NCBI GenBank assembly: GCA_023433775.1
Contig: JAEYTY010000019.1
Coordinates: 14,244 to 78,243 of the forward strand
Direction of reading: 5' to 3'
From: Pseudomonadota bacterium
GTDB lineage: Bacteria > Pseudomonadota > Alphaproteobacteria > Rhizobiales > Devosiaceae
DNA length: 64,000 bases
The translations under genes were made by a program, and so were the position numbers. Under the pieces are notes generated by a model, which saw nothing but the letters and a program-made list of their open reading frames with translations, made no database searches and was not told the origin of the DNA. Below, one piece after another: positions 1-8,821 of the stretch (positions are counted from its first letter, which is position 1; each line of letters opens with the position of its first letter).

Positions 1-1113
1 CGCCAGTCCGAACGCACGGCGCTCTATGATGCGGCGCGCGACAAGCTCATTGCCGCCGGTCGCCTCTATCCCTGCTACGAAACCGAGGATGAGCTCGACC
101 GTCGCCGCAAGCGCGCCCTCGCCATGGGTCGCCCGCCCATTTACGACCGCGCTGCCCTCGCGCTCACCGACGAAGACCGCGCCCGTCTCGAAGCCGAGGG
201 CCGCACGCCCCATTGGCGCTTCAGGCTTGATGGCCGTCCCGTCCATTTCGATGACCTGATCAAAGGCCCGCAGACGGTCAACACCGCCTCGATGTCCGAC
301 CCCGTGCTCATCCGCGCCGATGGCTCCTATCTCTACACCTTGCCCTCAGTCGTGGACGACATTGACCTCGCCATCACCCATGTCATCCGCGGCGAGGACC
401 ATGTTTCCAATACCGGCACCCAGATCGAGATCATCGAGGCCCTCGGCGGCGCCGTCCCGCGCTTTGCGCACCACAATCTGCTGACCGACGCGCAGGGGCA
501 GGGCTTTTCCAAGCGCCTCGGCTCCCAGTCCATCGCCGATCTGCGCGAGGCGGGCTACGAGCCGCTGGCCGTCGCCATCATGGCCACCCTGACCGGCACC
601 AGCCTCCCCATCGAGCCCTATGAAAGCCTCGACGCCATCGCCGAGCGACTGGACCTGTCGATGATTTCGCATGGCTCGGCCCGCTTCGATCCCGTCGAGC
701 TCGATGGCCTCAATGCGCGCCTGCTGCACAATATGCCCTATGCCGCCGCGGCGCCGCGCCTTGCCGCGCTGGGCGTCGAGGGAGAAGCCATGTGGCTGCT
801 GCTGCGCGAAAATCTCGCGCGCCTTCCGGAAATTGTCGAATGGTCAAAGCTGCTGACCGGCCCGATGACACCCGTCATCGCCGATGAGGATCGCGATTTC
901 CTCTCTCTCGCCAAGGCCCTGCTGCCGCCTGAGCCATGGGATGAGACCACCTGGGGTCATTGGACTGAAACCCTCAAGACCACGACAGGCCGCAAGGGCA
1001 AGGCACTATTCCTGCCCCTGCGCATGGCGCTCACCGGCCGCCATGACGGCCCTGAGCTTAAATCCCTGCTCGTCCTGCTTGGGCGTAAGGCGTGTCTGGA
1101 CCGACTACCCTGA
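1..1113 (+). CDS. gltX: Glutamyl-tRNA synthetase, 5' end missing
   Basis: Charges tRNA(Glu) with glutamate in the cytoplasm. The reading frame is open from the first base, so the N-terminal Rossmann part with the HIGH motif lies outside the window; about 370 codons are present. Visible hallmarks are the stretch from TALYDAARDKL through CYETEDEL, the HVIRGEDHVSNT segment and the class I KMSKS-loop equivalent GFSKRLGS near base 510. The C-terminal part is the helical anticodon-binding domain. Many Hyphomicrobiales carry two gltX paralogues, so it could be either the Glu-specific or a Glu/Gln-nondiscriminating copy. Its last 56 bases overlap the 3' end of the convergent DUF2865 gene. Confidence 0.95.
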   Translation, partial: RQSERTALYDAARDKLIAAGRLYPCYETEDELDRRRKRALAMGRPPIYDRAALALTDEDRARLEAEGRTPHWRFRLDGRPVHFDDLIKGPQTVNTASMSDPVLIRADGSYLYTLPSVVDDIDLAITHVIRGEDHVSNTGTQIEIIEALGGAVPRFAHHNLLTDAQGQGFSKRLGSQSIADLREAGYEPLAVAIMATLTGTSLPIEPYESLDAIAERLDLSMISHGSARFDPVELDGLNARLLHNMPYAAAAPRLAALGVEGEAMWLLLRENLARLPEIVEWSKLLTGPMTPVIADEDRDFLSLAKALLPPEPWDETTWGHWTETLKTTTGRKGKALFLPLRMALTGRHDGPELKSLLVLLGRKACLDRLP

Positions 1114-2218
1114 CCGCGCGGTCCCCGAAATGCACGATCCGCGCTTCGGGGGCAGTCGCCGTCTGATCGACATTTGGCCGCGCCGCGATTTCGCCGGGGC
1201 CGGCTGGCCGGCGCCGGGGCAGGGGAACATCCACCATCGCCACCGTGCTCACCGTCTCAGGCGTCACGGCAGCCATCTGCACCGGCACAATTCCGCGCGG
1301 GTCGCGCAGTGGCAGCGGAAATTTCAGCCCGGCAATTTCAATCATCGCCCGGCTCTTGCCGTCCTCGCTCTCGGCTAAAGTCACGGTGCCATCCGCCTGC
1401 GGCGCCACCTTGCAGCTCGCTTCCTTGTCGAAATTGGTGCGATAGGCAAAGGCGGTGGGCAGCGACGTATAGGCCGCGCCTGACAGATTGCGCATCTGCT
1501 CCGGCTCCTGGCCGGGATTGTCGTAATAATAGAGATCGACCGCCGTATTCGGGCACATCTGTTGGCAGGTCATCGCGTCATTGCCGACATAGTCGGGCAG
1601 CGTCGCATAGCTGATGGGCCAGAAATATCCGTCCGACAGCCTCACGCAGAGCGTGCGCACCGTCGCATAGCCCTGATAGCCCCAATAGTCGCCACCATCG
1701 ACGAAGTCGCCATTGGTGAAATCGCCTTCCGAGGTCGACCCAAAGATGCGGTCAAAGATCGACTGCCGTTCATTGCTGAAAGTGGCGCTCGAACCCTGAT
1801 TGCGGCAACCAAAGCGCGCCATTTCCTGCAAAATGGCTTCGCGCTGCTGCGCCACCGCATCGCCCGTATCGACCGATTGATTAACCTTGGCATAGTCGTC
1901 GCGCAGCCGCAGCACATTGCGCGCCACCTGCTGGCATTGCGGAGTCAGCGTCCGCCCGGCCTTGGCGTCGTCATTGCAGCCCTGGCGGATATACTGGCTC
2001 TCGGCGTCCTGCACCTGCCGCGCCAATTGCCGCGCCGTCTGCGAGCTGTTCTGAATCTGCCGGAAATCGGCATTGCCGTCGAACTGGCGCAACTGGCTGT
2101 TGAGCCGCGCGCACTGCTCCGCCTGCGCATGGGCCATTTGCACGTCCAGCGTCAGCGTGGCCGCTGCCAGAAACCCGAAAATCAGGGCGCGCGCGCCAAT
2201 TCTGCCGAAAAACACCAT
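1058..2218 (-). CDS. DUF2865 domain secreted protein
   Basis: Protein of 386 residues with an N-terminal signal peptide (hydrophobic core after FFGRIGAR, cleavage probably after AHA near residue 32). The middle is rich in Gln, Arg and Cys and probably forms a coiled coil; the conserved core reads GYFWPISYATLPDYVGND, then CQQMCPNTAVDLYYY, which I recognise as DUF2865. The C-terminal tail carries a VPLPRRRP motif, common in such periplasmic proteins. ATG at 2218 is preferred over the adjacent upstream TTG. Function is unknown; the export signal and paired cysteines suggest a periplasmic or envelope location. Its 3' end overlaps gltX by 56 bases on the opposite strand. Confidence 0.85.
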   Translation of the reverse strand: MVFFGRIGARALIFGFLAAATLTLDVQMAHAQAEQCARLNSQLRQFDGNADFRQIQNSSQTARQLARQVQDAESQYIRQGCNDDAKAGRTLTPQCQQVARNVLRLRDDYAKVNQSVDTGDAVAQQREAILQEMARFGCRNQGSSATFSNERQSIFDRIFGSTSEGDFTNGDFVDGGDYWGYQGYATVRTLCVRLSDGYFWPISYATLPDYVGNDAMTCQQMCPNTAVDLYYYDNPGQEPEQMRNLSGAAYTSLPTAFAYRTNFDKEASCKVAPQADGTVTLAESEDGKSRAMIEIAGLKFPLPLRDPRGIVPVQMAAVTPETVSTVAMVDVPLPRRRPAGPGEIAARPNVDQTATAPEARIVHFGDRAVRVVGPDTPYAQAGRAGI

Positions 2219-2376
2219 CAAGTCCCGTCACACGGCTCCGCCAGCCGTCATTCGCCGCCGCCCTTAAGACATCGCTAGGGCACATGGCAACATTATAGCA
2301 GACAGCGTCGTTCCCTAGATAGCGCGCCTGCGTCACACATAGCGCCCAGACTGGCCCTGCACGAAGAGTTGTTCCC

Positions 2377-3384
2377 ATGAAACTCGCGACCCTGCGTTCA
2401 TCCCGCCCCGATGGCCAGCTTGTTCTGGTCTCCGCCGATTCGAGCCGCTGCGTTTCCGCCGGCCGGGTGGCGCCAACGCTGCAAGCGGCGCTGGACGATT
2501 GGGAACACGCCAAGCCGGCCCTCGAAAATCTGGCTGCCCAGCTCGAAGCGGGCGCCATTGCCGGTCAGCCCTTCGATCCTGCGACTGCCCATGCGCCGCT
2601 GCCGCGTGCTTTTCAGTGGATCGATGGCGCCGGCTATCTCAGCCATCTCGAACGCGTCCGCTCGTTGAAGGGCAGCAAGGATGAGGAACTGCAATCTGTC
2701 CGCCCGCTGATGTATCAGGGCGCCTCCGATTCCCTCTCGGCGCCAACCGATCCCATCATCGTGCCCTCGGACGATCTGGCGCTCGATTTCGAGGCCGAGG
2801 TCGGCGTCATCATCGGCCATGTGCCGATGCGCGCCACCCGCGAAATCGCCTCCGCCGCCATCCGCCTTGTCACCATTCTCAACGACGTTTCCCTGCGCAA
2901 GCTGGTGGTTGACGATCTGCAGAACGGTTTTGGCTTTTTCCACGCCAAGCCTTCCACCGCCTTTGCGCCGCTGGCCATCACCCCCGCCGCGCTGGGCAAT
3001 GCCTGGCGCGACAATCGCCTGCATCTGCCGGTGCGGGTCGAGGTCAATGGCACGCTTTATGGTCAGCCCAATGCCGGGGTGGACATGCACCACGATTTTG
3101 CCGACCTGATCGTCGAAGCCGCCCGCACCCGCAACCTGGCTGCCGGCACCATTATCGGCTCGGGCACCATCGCCAATCACCATGACGAAACCCTGCCGCT
3201 CAAGCGCGACGGCATTGGTTTTGCCTGCATCGCCGAGGCCCGCACCGCCGAAAAAGCCATGTTTGGCCGCGCCCGAACCCCATTCCTCAAGCCCGGCGAC
3301 ACGATCCGCATTGCTGCCCTTGCCCCCGATGGCACCCAGGTTTTCGGTGCCATTGAACAGAATGTAAGGCTCCTGGCCAACTGA
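2377..3384 (+). CDS. Fumarylacetoacetate hydrolase family protein
   Basis: A 335-residue member of the FAH superfamily, metal-dependent enzymes that hydrolyse or decarboxylate 2-oxo acids and beta-diketones. Recognisable segments are the LDFEAEVGVIIG stretch with metal-ligand carboxylates, the DVSLRKLV region and the GSGTIAN loop near residue 265. The protein is longer at the N-terminus than the roughly 280-residue isomerase/hydrolase members, as in fumarylacetoacetase-like proteins of aromatic amino acid degradation. No homogentisate-pathway neighbour is visible, so the substrate cannot be assigned. ATG follows GAAGAG with reasonable spacing. Confidence 0.85.
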   Translation: MKLATLRSSRPDGQLVLVSADSSRCVSAGRVAPTLQAALDDWEHAKPALENLAAQLEAGAIAGQPFDPATAHAPLPRAFQWIDGAGYLSHLERVRSLKGSKDEELQSVRPLMYQGASDSLSAPTDPIIVPSDDLALDFEAEVGVIIGHVPMRATREIASAAIRLVTILNDVSLRKLVVDDLQNGFGFFHAKPSTAFAPLAITPAALGNAWRDNRLHLPVRVEVNGTLYGQPNAGVDMHHDFADLIVEAARTRNLAAGTIIGSGTIANHHDETLPLKRDGIGFACIAEARTAEKAMFGRARTPFLKPGDTIRIAALAPDGTQVFGAIEQNVRLLAN

Positions 3385-3473
3385 TTGATAACATTCGCGT
3401 GTTACCGTTGGGGCAAGCTCAATGCCGTGCCACTCTCGGCTGCGTGATCGCGTCTCATACCTGAGGTTTCCCG

Positions 3474-3920
3474 ATGCTCTTCCGCCGGATTTCGGCTCTT
3501 GCCATTGCCGCCACGCTCAGCCTCGGCGCTATCGCCATCGCACAGGATAGTTTCACCGCGCCCGCCACGCCCGAAGAGGCTGTGTCCATGCGCAAGGTGC
3601 TTATGCGCGAAGATGGCGGCATTCTCCGCTCCGCCGGCAATCTCTCCGGCGCCGAAGCCGTCGCCGCCATGAAGACCCTGCAAACCAATTACAGCCACAT
3701 CCCGGCGCTCTTCCCCGAAGGCTCCATCGTGGGTGACAGCGAAGCGCTCCCCGCCATCTGGGAAAACTGGGACGCCTTTGTCGCCATCGCCAAGACCGGT
3801 GAAGACGCCGCTGCGGCTGGCGTCATTGCCGCCGAAGCAGGCGACACCGCCGGCTACAACGACGCTCTCCGCACCCTGCAGGGCACCTGCGGCCAGTGCC
3901 ATCAGCAGTTCCGCTCCTAA
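3474..3920 (+). CDS. Class II cytochrome c (c'/c-556 type)
   Basis: A 148-residue exported heme protein. Residues 1-22 form a signal peptide (MLFRRISALAIAATLSLGA, cleavage near IAIAQ). The heme-binding CGQCH lies at residues 139-143, five residues before the C-terminus, and the rest is predicted helical; that arrangement is typical of the four-helix-bundle class II cytochromes. Probably a periplasmic electron carrier or gas-binding protein. It stands alone and is followed by a clear terminator at 3944-3971. Which residue provides the second axial ligand cannot be decided by eye. Confidence 0.88.
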   Translation: MLFRRISALAIAATLSLGAIAIAQDSFTAPATPEEAVSMRKVLMREDGGILRSAGNLSGAEAVAAMKTLQTNYSHIPALFPEGSIVGDSEALPAIWENWDAFVAIAKTGEDAAAAGVIAAEAGDTAGYNDALRTLQGTCGQCHQQFRS

Positions 3921-3943
3921 TTCTCATCGCCTCCAAAGCGATT

Positions 3944-3971
3944 GGGCGGCCTCCGGGCCGCCCTCTTTTTT
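3944..3971 (+). terminator. Rho-independent terminator after cytochrome c
   Basis: A perfect 7-bp stem, GGGCGGC at 3944-3950 pairing with GCCGCCC at 3957-3963, is followed by TCTTTTTT. It lies 23 bases after the cytochrome stop, so it should end that transcript and separate it from the cysS leader. Confidence 0.9.
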
Positions 3972-4024
3972 GCGCTCTGCCAAAATCACTTGATTTATTG
4001 CCGCCGCGCGGCCAATCTCCGCCC

Positions 4025-4069
4025 ATGATGACCAAGTGCACCATTACCTGCTGCATTATTACCTGCTAA
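4025..4069 (+). CDS. Cys-codon-rich leader peptide ORF upstream of cysS (putative)
   Basis: A 14-codon ORF reading MMTKCTITCCIITC ends 94 bases before the cysS start. Four of its 14 codons are TGC (codons 5, 9, 10 and 14), two are adjacent, and the last precedes the stop. Position and composition match a leader peptide that senses charged Cys-tRNA, the substrate-product couple of the downstream enzyme. The weak point is the absence of a clear Shine-Dalgarno sequence before either ATG. No such leader for cysS is known to me in this group, so the function is inference from codon content, position and the alternative stems just downstream. Confidence 0.5.
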   Translation: MMTKCTITCCIITC

Positions 4070-4076
4070 CCCAGCG

Positions 4077-4161
4077 TTGGCGGAGCGGTCTTCTTCATCC
4101 CAAATTCTTTAAAGGATAGAGGCTCCCGCCAGAGCAAATCCGTCTGGCCAATAGGAAGCCT
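4077..4161 (+). promoter_or_regulatory. Candidate attenuator: mutually exclusive stems before cysS
   Basis: TTGGCGGAGC at 4077-4086 can pair with GCTCCCGCCA at 4122-4131 (about 9 bp, one bulged C). The 3' arm overlaps GCCAGA at 4128-4133, which can instead pair with TCTGGC at 4143-4148. AGGCT at 4120-4124 can also pair with AGCCT at 4157-4161, which overlaps the AGGAAG ribosome site at 4153-4158. The first arm begins only 8-9 bases after the leader stop, within reach of a stalled ribosome. No U-run follows, so control would act on translation rather than by termination. The direction of control is not determined. Confidence 0.42.
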
Positions 4162-4163
4162 TT

Positions 4164-5729
4164 ATGACCACGGCAAAGCCGCAGCTCAGTCTCTACAACA
4201 CGCTCACCCGCACCAAAGAGGCGTTCACGCCCATCGATGCGAACAATGTGCGCATGTATGTCTGCGGCCCCACGGTCTATGACTTCGCCCATATCGGAAA
4301 TGCGCGCCCGGTCATCGTCTTCGACGTGCTCTATCGCCTGCTGCGTCACCTCTACGGCGCCGATCACGTCACCTATGCCCGCAACATCACAGATGTCGAC
4401 GACAAGATAAACGCCCGCGCCCTCCGAGACTTCCCCGATCTGCCCCTCAACGACGCCATCCGCCGGGTGACGGAAAAGACCGAGGCCCAGTTCCTCGCCG
4501 ACGCGAAAGCCCTCGGCACGCTGGAACCCAATGTTCAGCCACGTGCCACCGACAACATTGCGCAGATGGTGAGGATGATTCAGCTCCTGCTGGACAAGGG
4601 GCACGCCTATGTCGCCCGCGGGAAGGAAGGACGCGAAGCTCTTTTTGATGTGACCAGTATGGCTGATTATGGCGGGTTGTCGCGTCGCGAGGCATCGTCA
4701 AATTTGGCCGGTGCACGCATCGAGGTAAAAGACCACAAGCGCAATCCCGAAGACTTCGTACTCTGGAAGGAATCTGAGCAATCAGAGCCGGGTTGGGAAG
4801 CGGCGTTTGTCATATCTGAGGACAACCGAGCAGAGCTTGACCTGAACGACACTGCCATCACCATCCGTGGCCGTCCCGGCTGGCACATTGAATGTTCGGC
4901 CATGTCCGAACGCTATCTCTGGGAGGAGATAGCGGATCGCTTGTCTCCAGCTGCGCACGCAAAGCCGCATCAGTTCGACATCCATGGCGGCGGGCTCGAT
5001 CTCATCTTCCCCCACCACGAAAACGAAATCGCCCAATCCCGCTGCGCCCACGGCACCCACGCCATGGCCAATGTCTGGATGCACAACGGCTTCCTTCAGG
5101 TCGAAGGCCAGAAGATGAGCAAGTCGCTGGGCAATTTCTACACGATCCACCAACTGATGGAGACGACGGATTTCGGCGGGAGGAAGTGGGATGGCGAGGT
5201 CCTAAGACTCGCTATGTTAATGACGCACTACCGCGACCCTATAGATTTCTCCGTCGCGCGGCTCGAAGAGGCTAGGAAAAAGTTGGTTAAATGGGAGAGG
5301 CGAGGAAAAGAGAATGCCGTTGCTATCTCTCACGTTGACTCAGAATTTTTGCAGGCACTTTTGAGTGACTTGGATACCCCCGGGGCTATCCGACAAGTCG
5401 ACAGATTGATGTCCAAATTAGAAACTGTACCTGATGGCTTGAGCGCACTCCAAATTATTGGAATTAACCCGATGCGTGATCATCCAATGGGCGTTCGCAT
5501 TGATTTCCCGCCAGCGACAATAACGATGTCCGCCAATCTTTCGGTGCGCGTTGGCATTTCTGAAGCTGAGGTGCTGCAGTCCATCATGGACCGCCTCGTC
5601 GCCCTCAATTCCAAAAACTTCGCCGAAGCCGACCGCATCCGCAACGAGCTTGCCGAACAGGGCATCGCCCTCATGGACTACAAGGATGAAAACGGCGAGC
5701 GCGCGACGAAATGGGAGGTGAAACGATGA
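4164..5729 (+). CDS. cysS: Cysteinyl-tRNA synthetase
   Basis: Class I synthetase joining cysteine to tRNA(Cys). It shows the N-terminal [13 protein letters not shown] with zinc ligand Cys34 and HIGN at 43-46, HIECSAM and the [15 protein letters not shown] zinc/active-site block, and KMSKSLGNF near residue 317; the helical C-terminal domain ends at KWEVKR. At 521 residues it is long for the family. About 20 extra residues lie between PGWEAAF and GRPGWHIEC, where many homologues go straight on. The part from about 4640 to 5570 is visibly less GC-rich and uses other codons than the flanks, suggesting a divergent or recombined middle. The start has an AGGAAG ribosome site. Confidence 0.95.
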   Translation: MTTAKPQLSLYNTLTRTKEAFTPIDANNVRMYVCGPTVYDFAHIGNARPVIVFDVLYRLLRHLYGADHVTYARNITDVDDKINARALRDFPDLPLNDAIRRVTEKTEAQFLADAKALGTLEPNVQPRATDNIAQMVRMIQLLLDKGHAYVARGKEGREALFDVTSMADYGGLSRREASSNLAGARIEVKDHKRNPEDFVLWKESEQSEPGWEAAFVISEDNRAELDLNDTAITIRGRPGWHIECSAMSERYLWEEIADRLSPAAHAKPHQFDIHGGGLDLIFPHHENEIAQSRCAHGTHAMANVWMHNGFLQVEGQKMSKSLGNFYTIHQLMETTDFGGRKWDGEVLRLAMLMTHYRDPIDFSVARLEEARKKLVKWERRGKENAVAISHVDSEFLQALLSDLDTPGAIRQVDRLMSKLETVPDGLSALQIIGINPMRDHPMGVRIDFPPATITMSANLSVRVGISEAEVLQSIMDRLVALNSKNFAEADRIRNELAEQGIALMDYKDENGERATKWEVKR

Positions 5730-5804
5730 TGGCAGCAGCCTTGCTGACATCTCCTGTCACTGCCCCTGGCCCAATTGCCCACTCCTCAAACCGGAGTAGC
5801 AATC

Positions 5805-6188
5805 ATGCTTGATCACGTTGGAATTCTCGTCGCGGACTGGACCAAGGCCAAGGCCTTTTACGACGCGGCCTTCGCCCCACTGGGCCATACCATGCTGGCC
5901 GAAGTGCCCGTTGAGTTTACCGGCGGCGTCAAGGTCGGTGGCTATGGCACGGCCAAGCCCGATTTCTGGCTGACCCAGGCAAATGAAGCCGGCCCCGGCC
6001 GCCACTATGCCTTCGCGGCCAAATCCCGCGCCGAGGTTGATGCCTTCTATGCTGCGGCCATGGCCAATGGCGGCCAGGACAATGGCGCCCCCGGCCTGCG
6101 CCCGCAATATCACGAGAATTACTATGGTGCCTTTGTCGTCGATCCCGACGGCAACAATGTTGAAGCGGTATGTCATGCCCCAGGGTGA
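5805..6188 (+). CDS. VOC (glyoxalase/bleomycin-resistance fold) protein
   Basis: A 127-residue single-domain protein starting LDHVGILVADWTKAKAFYDAA and ending with DPDGNNVEAVCH, the usual first and last strands of the vicinal-oxygen-chelate fold. Likely metal ligands are His4 and the glutamate in NNVEAV. Substrate unknown. The ATG at 5805 follows GGAGTAG and is preferred to an in-frame start 30 bases upstream. It overlaps the next gene by 14 bases and probably forms an operon with the two GFA-like genes. Confidence 0.85.
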   Translation: MLDHVGILVADWTKAKAFYDAAFAPLGHTMLAEVPVEFTGGVKVGGYGTAKPDFWLTQANEAGPGRHYAFAAKSRAEVDAFYAAAMANGGQDNGAPGLRPQYHENYYGAFVVDPDGNNVEAVCHAPG

Positions 6189-6648
6189 AGCCCATACAGG
6201 TGGCTGTCAGTGTGGCGCGGTTCGTTTCCGCGTCACACGGCTCGGCCGTCCCTCCATCTGCCATTGCCGCATGTGCCAAAAGGCATTCGGCGGCTTTTTC
6301 GGCCCGCTGGTCACCGCGCATAATGCGGTCTGGACCCGCGGCGAACCGAAATGGTTCCAAAGCTCGAACGCCGCCCGCCGCGCCTTCTGCGGCGATTGCG
6401 GCACCCCGCTCGCCTATGAAACCCGCTTCGGCCTCGAACTGGCCATCGGGACGTTTGATGATCCGACCGTCGCCGCGCCGGAAATCCAGGTCAATCTCAA
6501 CGACCGCCAGCCCTTCTTTTCCGGGCTGAGCGCGCTGCCGGAGCGCCATGAATATAGTGACGAATGGCGCGACTTCATGGCCGGCATCCATTCCAACCAG
6601 CACCCCGATCACGACACGGCTGATTGGCCACCAAAGGATAAACCCTGA
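6175..6648 (+). CDS. GFA (glutathione-dependent formaldehyde-activating-like) family protein, copy 1
   Basis: A 157-residue zinc protein of the GFA/CENP-V family. The cysteine pattern is GGCQCGAVRF, ICHCRMCQKAFG and FCGDCGTPL, providing the structural and catalytic zinc sites. Family members are annotated as glutathione-dependent formaldehyde-activating, but most have unproven substrates. The start at 6175 lies inside the VOC gene and the stop overlaps the next ATG, so translation is probably coupled. The following gene is a diverged duplicate that keeps the same cysteine layout. Confidence 0.88.
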   Translation: MPQGEAHTGGCQCGAVRFRVTRLGRPSICHCRMCQKAFGGFFGPLVTAHNAVWTRGEPKWFQSSNAARRAFCGDCGTPLAYETRFGLELAIGTFDDPTVAAPEIQVNLNDRQPFFSGLSALPERHEYSDEWRDFMAGIHSNQHPDHDTADWPPKDKP

Positions 6649-7136
6649 TGAGCGAGAGCTGGTCTGGCGGCTGCCAATGCGGCGCGGTACGCTATCGGTT
6701 CACCGAGAAGCCGAAAGGCTCCCACATCTGCCACTGCCGCATGTGCCAAAAGGCCTTCGGCGCTTTCTATGCGCCGCTGGTTGGCGGACCTTTGGACACG
6801 TTTGCAGTCACACGGGGCGAAATTGCCCTCTTCCGCTCATCCGATCAGGTGGAGCGTGGTTTCTGCCGCGATTGCGGCACCCCGCTCAGCTTTTCCTATA
6901 TCGATGGCGACTGGATGAGCGTCTCCATTGGTTCGCTGGATAATCCTGAGGCATTTCCGCCCGAGGACCAGCATGGCGTAGAAAGTCGCCTCAACTGGGC
7001 CAATGGCCTCGGCGCGCTTCCCGATGTCGCGCCCACCGAGGAACGGCACCCCGAAACGGCTGCCTTCATCAAGTCCACCAATCATCAGCATCCCGACCAC
7101 GACACCAATGTCTGGCCAGCCAAGACAAGTGACTGA
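6648..7136 (+). CDS. GFA family protein, copy 2
   Basis: A 162-residue paralogue of the preceding gene, with GGCQCGAVRYRF, HICHCRMCQKAFGAFYAPLV and FCRDCGTPLSF. The two copies also share a C-terminal HPDHDT-W-P signature. The start overlaps the previous stop by one base (TGATG). Tandem GFA genes next to a VOC protein suggest a small detoxification operon for reactive aldehydes or thiol adducts; this is inference from family membership only. Confidence 0.88.
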   Translation: MSESWSGGCQCGAVRYRFTEKPKGSHICHCRMCQKAFGAFYAPLVGGPLDTFAVTRGEIALFRSSDQVERGFCRDCGTPLSFSYIDGDWMSVSIGSLDNPEAFPPEDQHGVESRLNWANGLGALPDVAPTEERHPETAAFIKSTNHQHPDHDTNVWPAKTSD

Positions 7137-7157
7137 GTTTCCCGAGTAAGGCCCAAA

Positions 7158-8801
7158 ATGTCCCGCGAAAGACTCTACCTCTTCGATACCACGCTGCGTG
7201 ATGGCGCCCAGACTGCCGGCGTCGAGTTTTCGCTCGAGGACAAGATCGCCATTACCGGCCTGCTCGAAGAACTGGGCGTGGACTATATCGAGGGCGGCTA
7301 TCCCGGCGCCAATCCGGTCGACACGGCCTATTTCGAAACCAAGCGCACAAGGCACGCCACCTTCACCGCCTTCGGCATGACCAAGCGGGCAGGGCGCTCT
7401 GCTGCCAATGATCCGGGCGTCATGGGCCTCGTCAATTCCGCCGCCGAAGCCACCTGCTTTGTCGCCAAGGCTTCCGACTATCAGGTCAAGCTCGCCCTCG
7501 GCTCCACCACCGAAGAACATCTCGAAGGCATCGCCGATACGGTGCGCACCGCCGTGGCCGCCGGCAAGCAGGCGCTGATCGACCTCGAGCATTTCTTCGA
7601 CGGCTTCAAGGCCAACCCAACGTACGCGCTGGCCTGCGTAAAGATTGCGCTCGAAGCCGGCGCCCGCTGGGTCGTCCTCTGCGACACCAATGGCGGCACC
7701 ATGCCCGGCGAAATCCGTGACATCGTCGGCGAGGTTCTGAAAGTCGCCCCCGGCGACCATCTCGGCATCCACCCCCATGACGATACCGGCCAGGCCGTCG
7801 CCAATGCACTGGCTGCCGTCGAAGCCGGCGTGCGCCAGATCCAGGGCACCCTCAATGGCCTGGGCGAGCGCTGCGGCAATGCCAATCTCGTCACCCTGAT
7901 TCCCACACTGGTCCTGAAATCCCACTACGCGGATCGATTCGAAACCGGCATTACGCCCGAACGTCTCGAACGCCTGACCCATATTTCCCGCGCCTTCGAC
8001 GACCGGCTCAATCGCGCCCCGGCGCGGCAGGCGCCCTATGTCGGCGCCTCGGCATTTGCCACCAAGGCGGGCATTCACGCCTCGGCCCTGCTCAAGGATT
8101 TTTCCACCTACGAGCATGTCCCGCCCGAAAGCGTGGGCAATGAGCGCTCCATCATGGTCAGCCAGCAGGCCGGCAAATCCAACCTGCTGACGGCGCTCGC
8201 CCGCCACAATATCAGGCTCGAAAAGGATGACCCGCGCCTCGAAAAGCTGCTCGCCACCGTCAAGCAGCGCGAAGCCCGGGGCTATTCCTATGACGGCGCC
8301 GATGCGTCATTTGCCGTGCTCGCCCGCCGGATTCTGGGCACTTTGCCGGAATATTTCACCGTCGAGCACTACCGCGCCATGGTCGAGCGCCGCCATAATG
8401 CGCTGGGCGAGGAAGTCACCGTCACCGAGGCCGTGGTCAAGATCCGCGTTGCCGGCGAATTGCTCATGTCGGTGGCCGAGGGCAATGGCCCGGTCAACGC
8501 ACTGGACCTGGCCCTGCGCAAGGATCTGGGCATTTATTCTGGGCGGATCGAAGATCTCGAACTGGTCGATTTCAAGGTTCGTATCCTCGACGGAGGCACG
8601 GGCGCGGTCACCCGTGTATTGGTTGAAAGTCGCGACAGTAGCGGCGAGCGCTGGGTAACAATCGGTGTTTCGCCCAACATCATTGATGCGTCGTTTGAAG
8701 CTCTATATGAATCGATCACTTACAAGCTGTTGAAAACAGAAGTCACAGTCGATTCGACAACAGCGCATGATGCAAACCGGTCGGGGGCAAAGTCCGGCTG
8801 A
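7158..8801 (+). CDS. cimA: (R)-citramalate synthase
   Basis: A 547-residue DRE-TIM metallolyase condensing pyruvate and acetyl-CoA to citramalate, the first step of the threonine-independent isoleucine route. The N-terminus has LFDTTLRDGAQTAGVEFS (DRE-type catalytic/metal motif DTTLRDG), HPHDDTGQAVAN supplies metal-binding histidines, and NGLGERCGNAN is conserved in the family. The C-terminal LeuA-type allosteric domain includes the LYESITYKLL segment. Length and domain order match CimA rather than 2-isopropylmalate synthase, although the two are related. Closely follows the GFA genes. Confidence 0.9.
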   Translation: MSRERLYLFDTTLRDGAQTAGVEFSLEDKIAITGLLEELGVDYIEGGYPGANPVDTAYFETKRTRHATFTAFGMTKRAGRSAANDPGVMGLVNSAAEATCFVAKASDYQVKLALGSTTEEHLEGIADTVRTAVAAGKQALIDLEHFFDGFKANPTYALACVKIALEAGARWVVLCDTNGGTMPGEIRDIVGEVLKVAPGDHLGIHPHDDTGQAVANALAAVEAGVRQIQGTLNGLGERCGNANLVTLIPTLVLKSHYADRFETGITPERLERLTHISRAFDDRLNRAPARQAPYVGASAFATKAGIHASALLKDFSTYEHVPPESVGNERSIMVSQQAGKSNLLTALARHNIRLEKDDPRLEKLLATVKQREARGYSYDGADASFAVLARRILGTLPEYFTVEHYRAMVERRHNALGEEVTVTEAVVKIRVAGELLMSVAEGNGPVNALDLALRKDLGIYSGRIEDLELVDFKVRILDGGTGAVTRVLVESRDSSGERWVTIGVSPNIIDASFEALYESITYKLLKTEVTVDSTTAHDANRSGAKSG

Positions 8802-8821
8802 TATCACCTCGGGAGGGCAAA

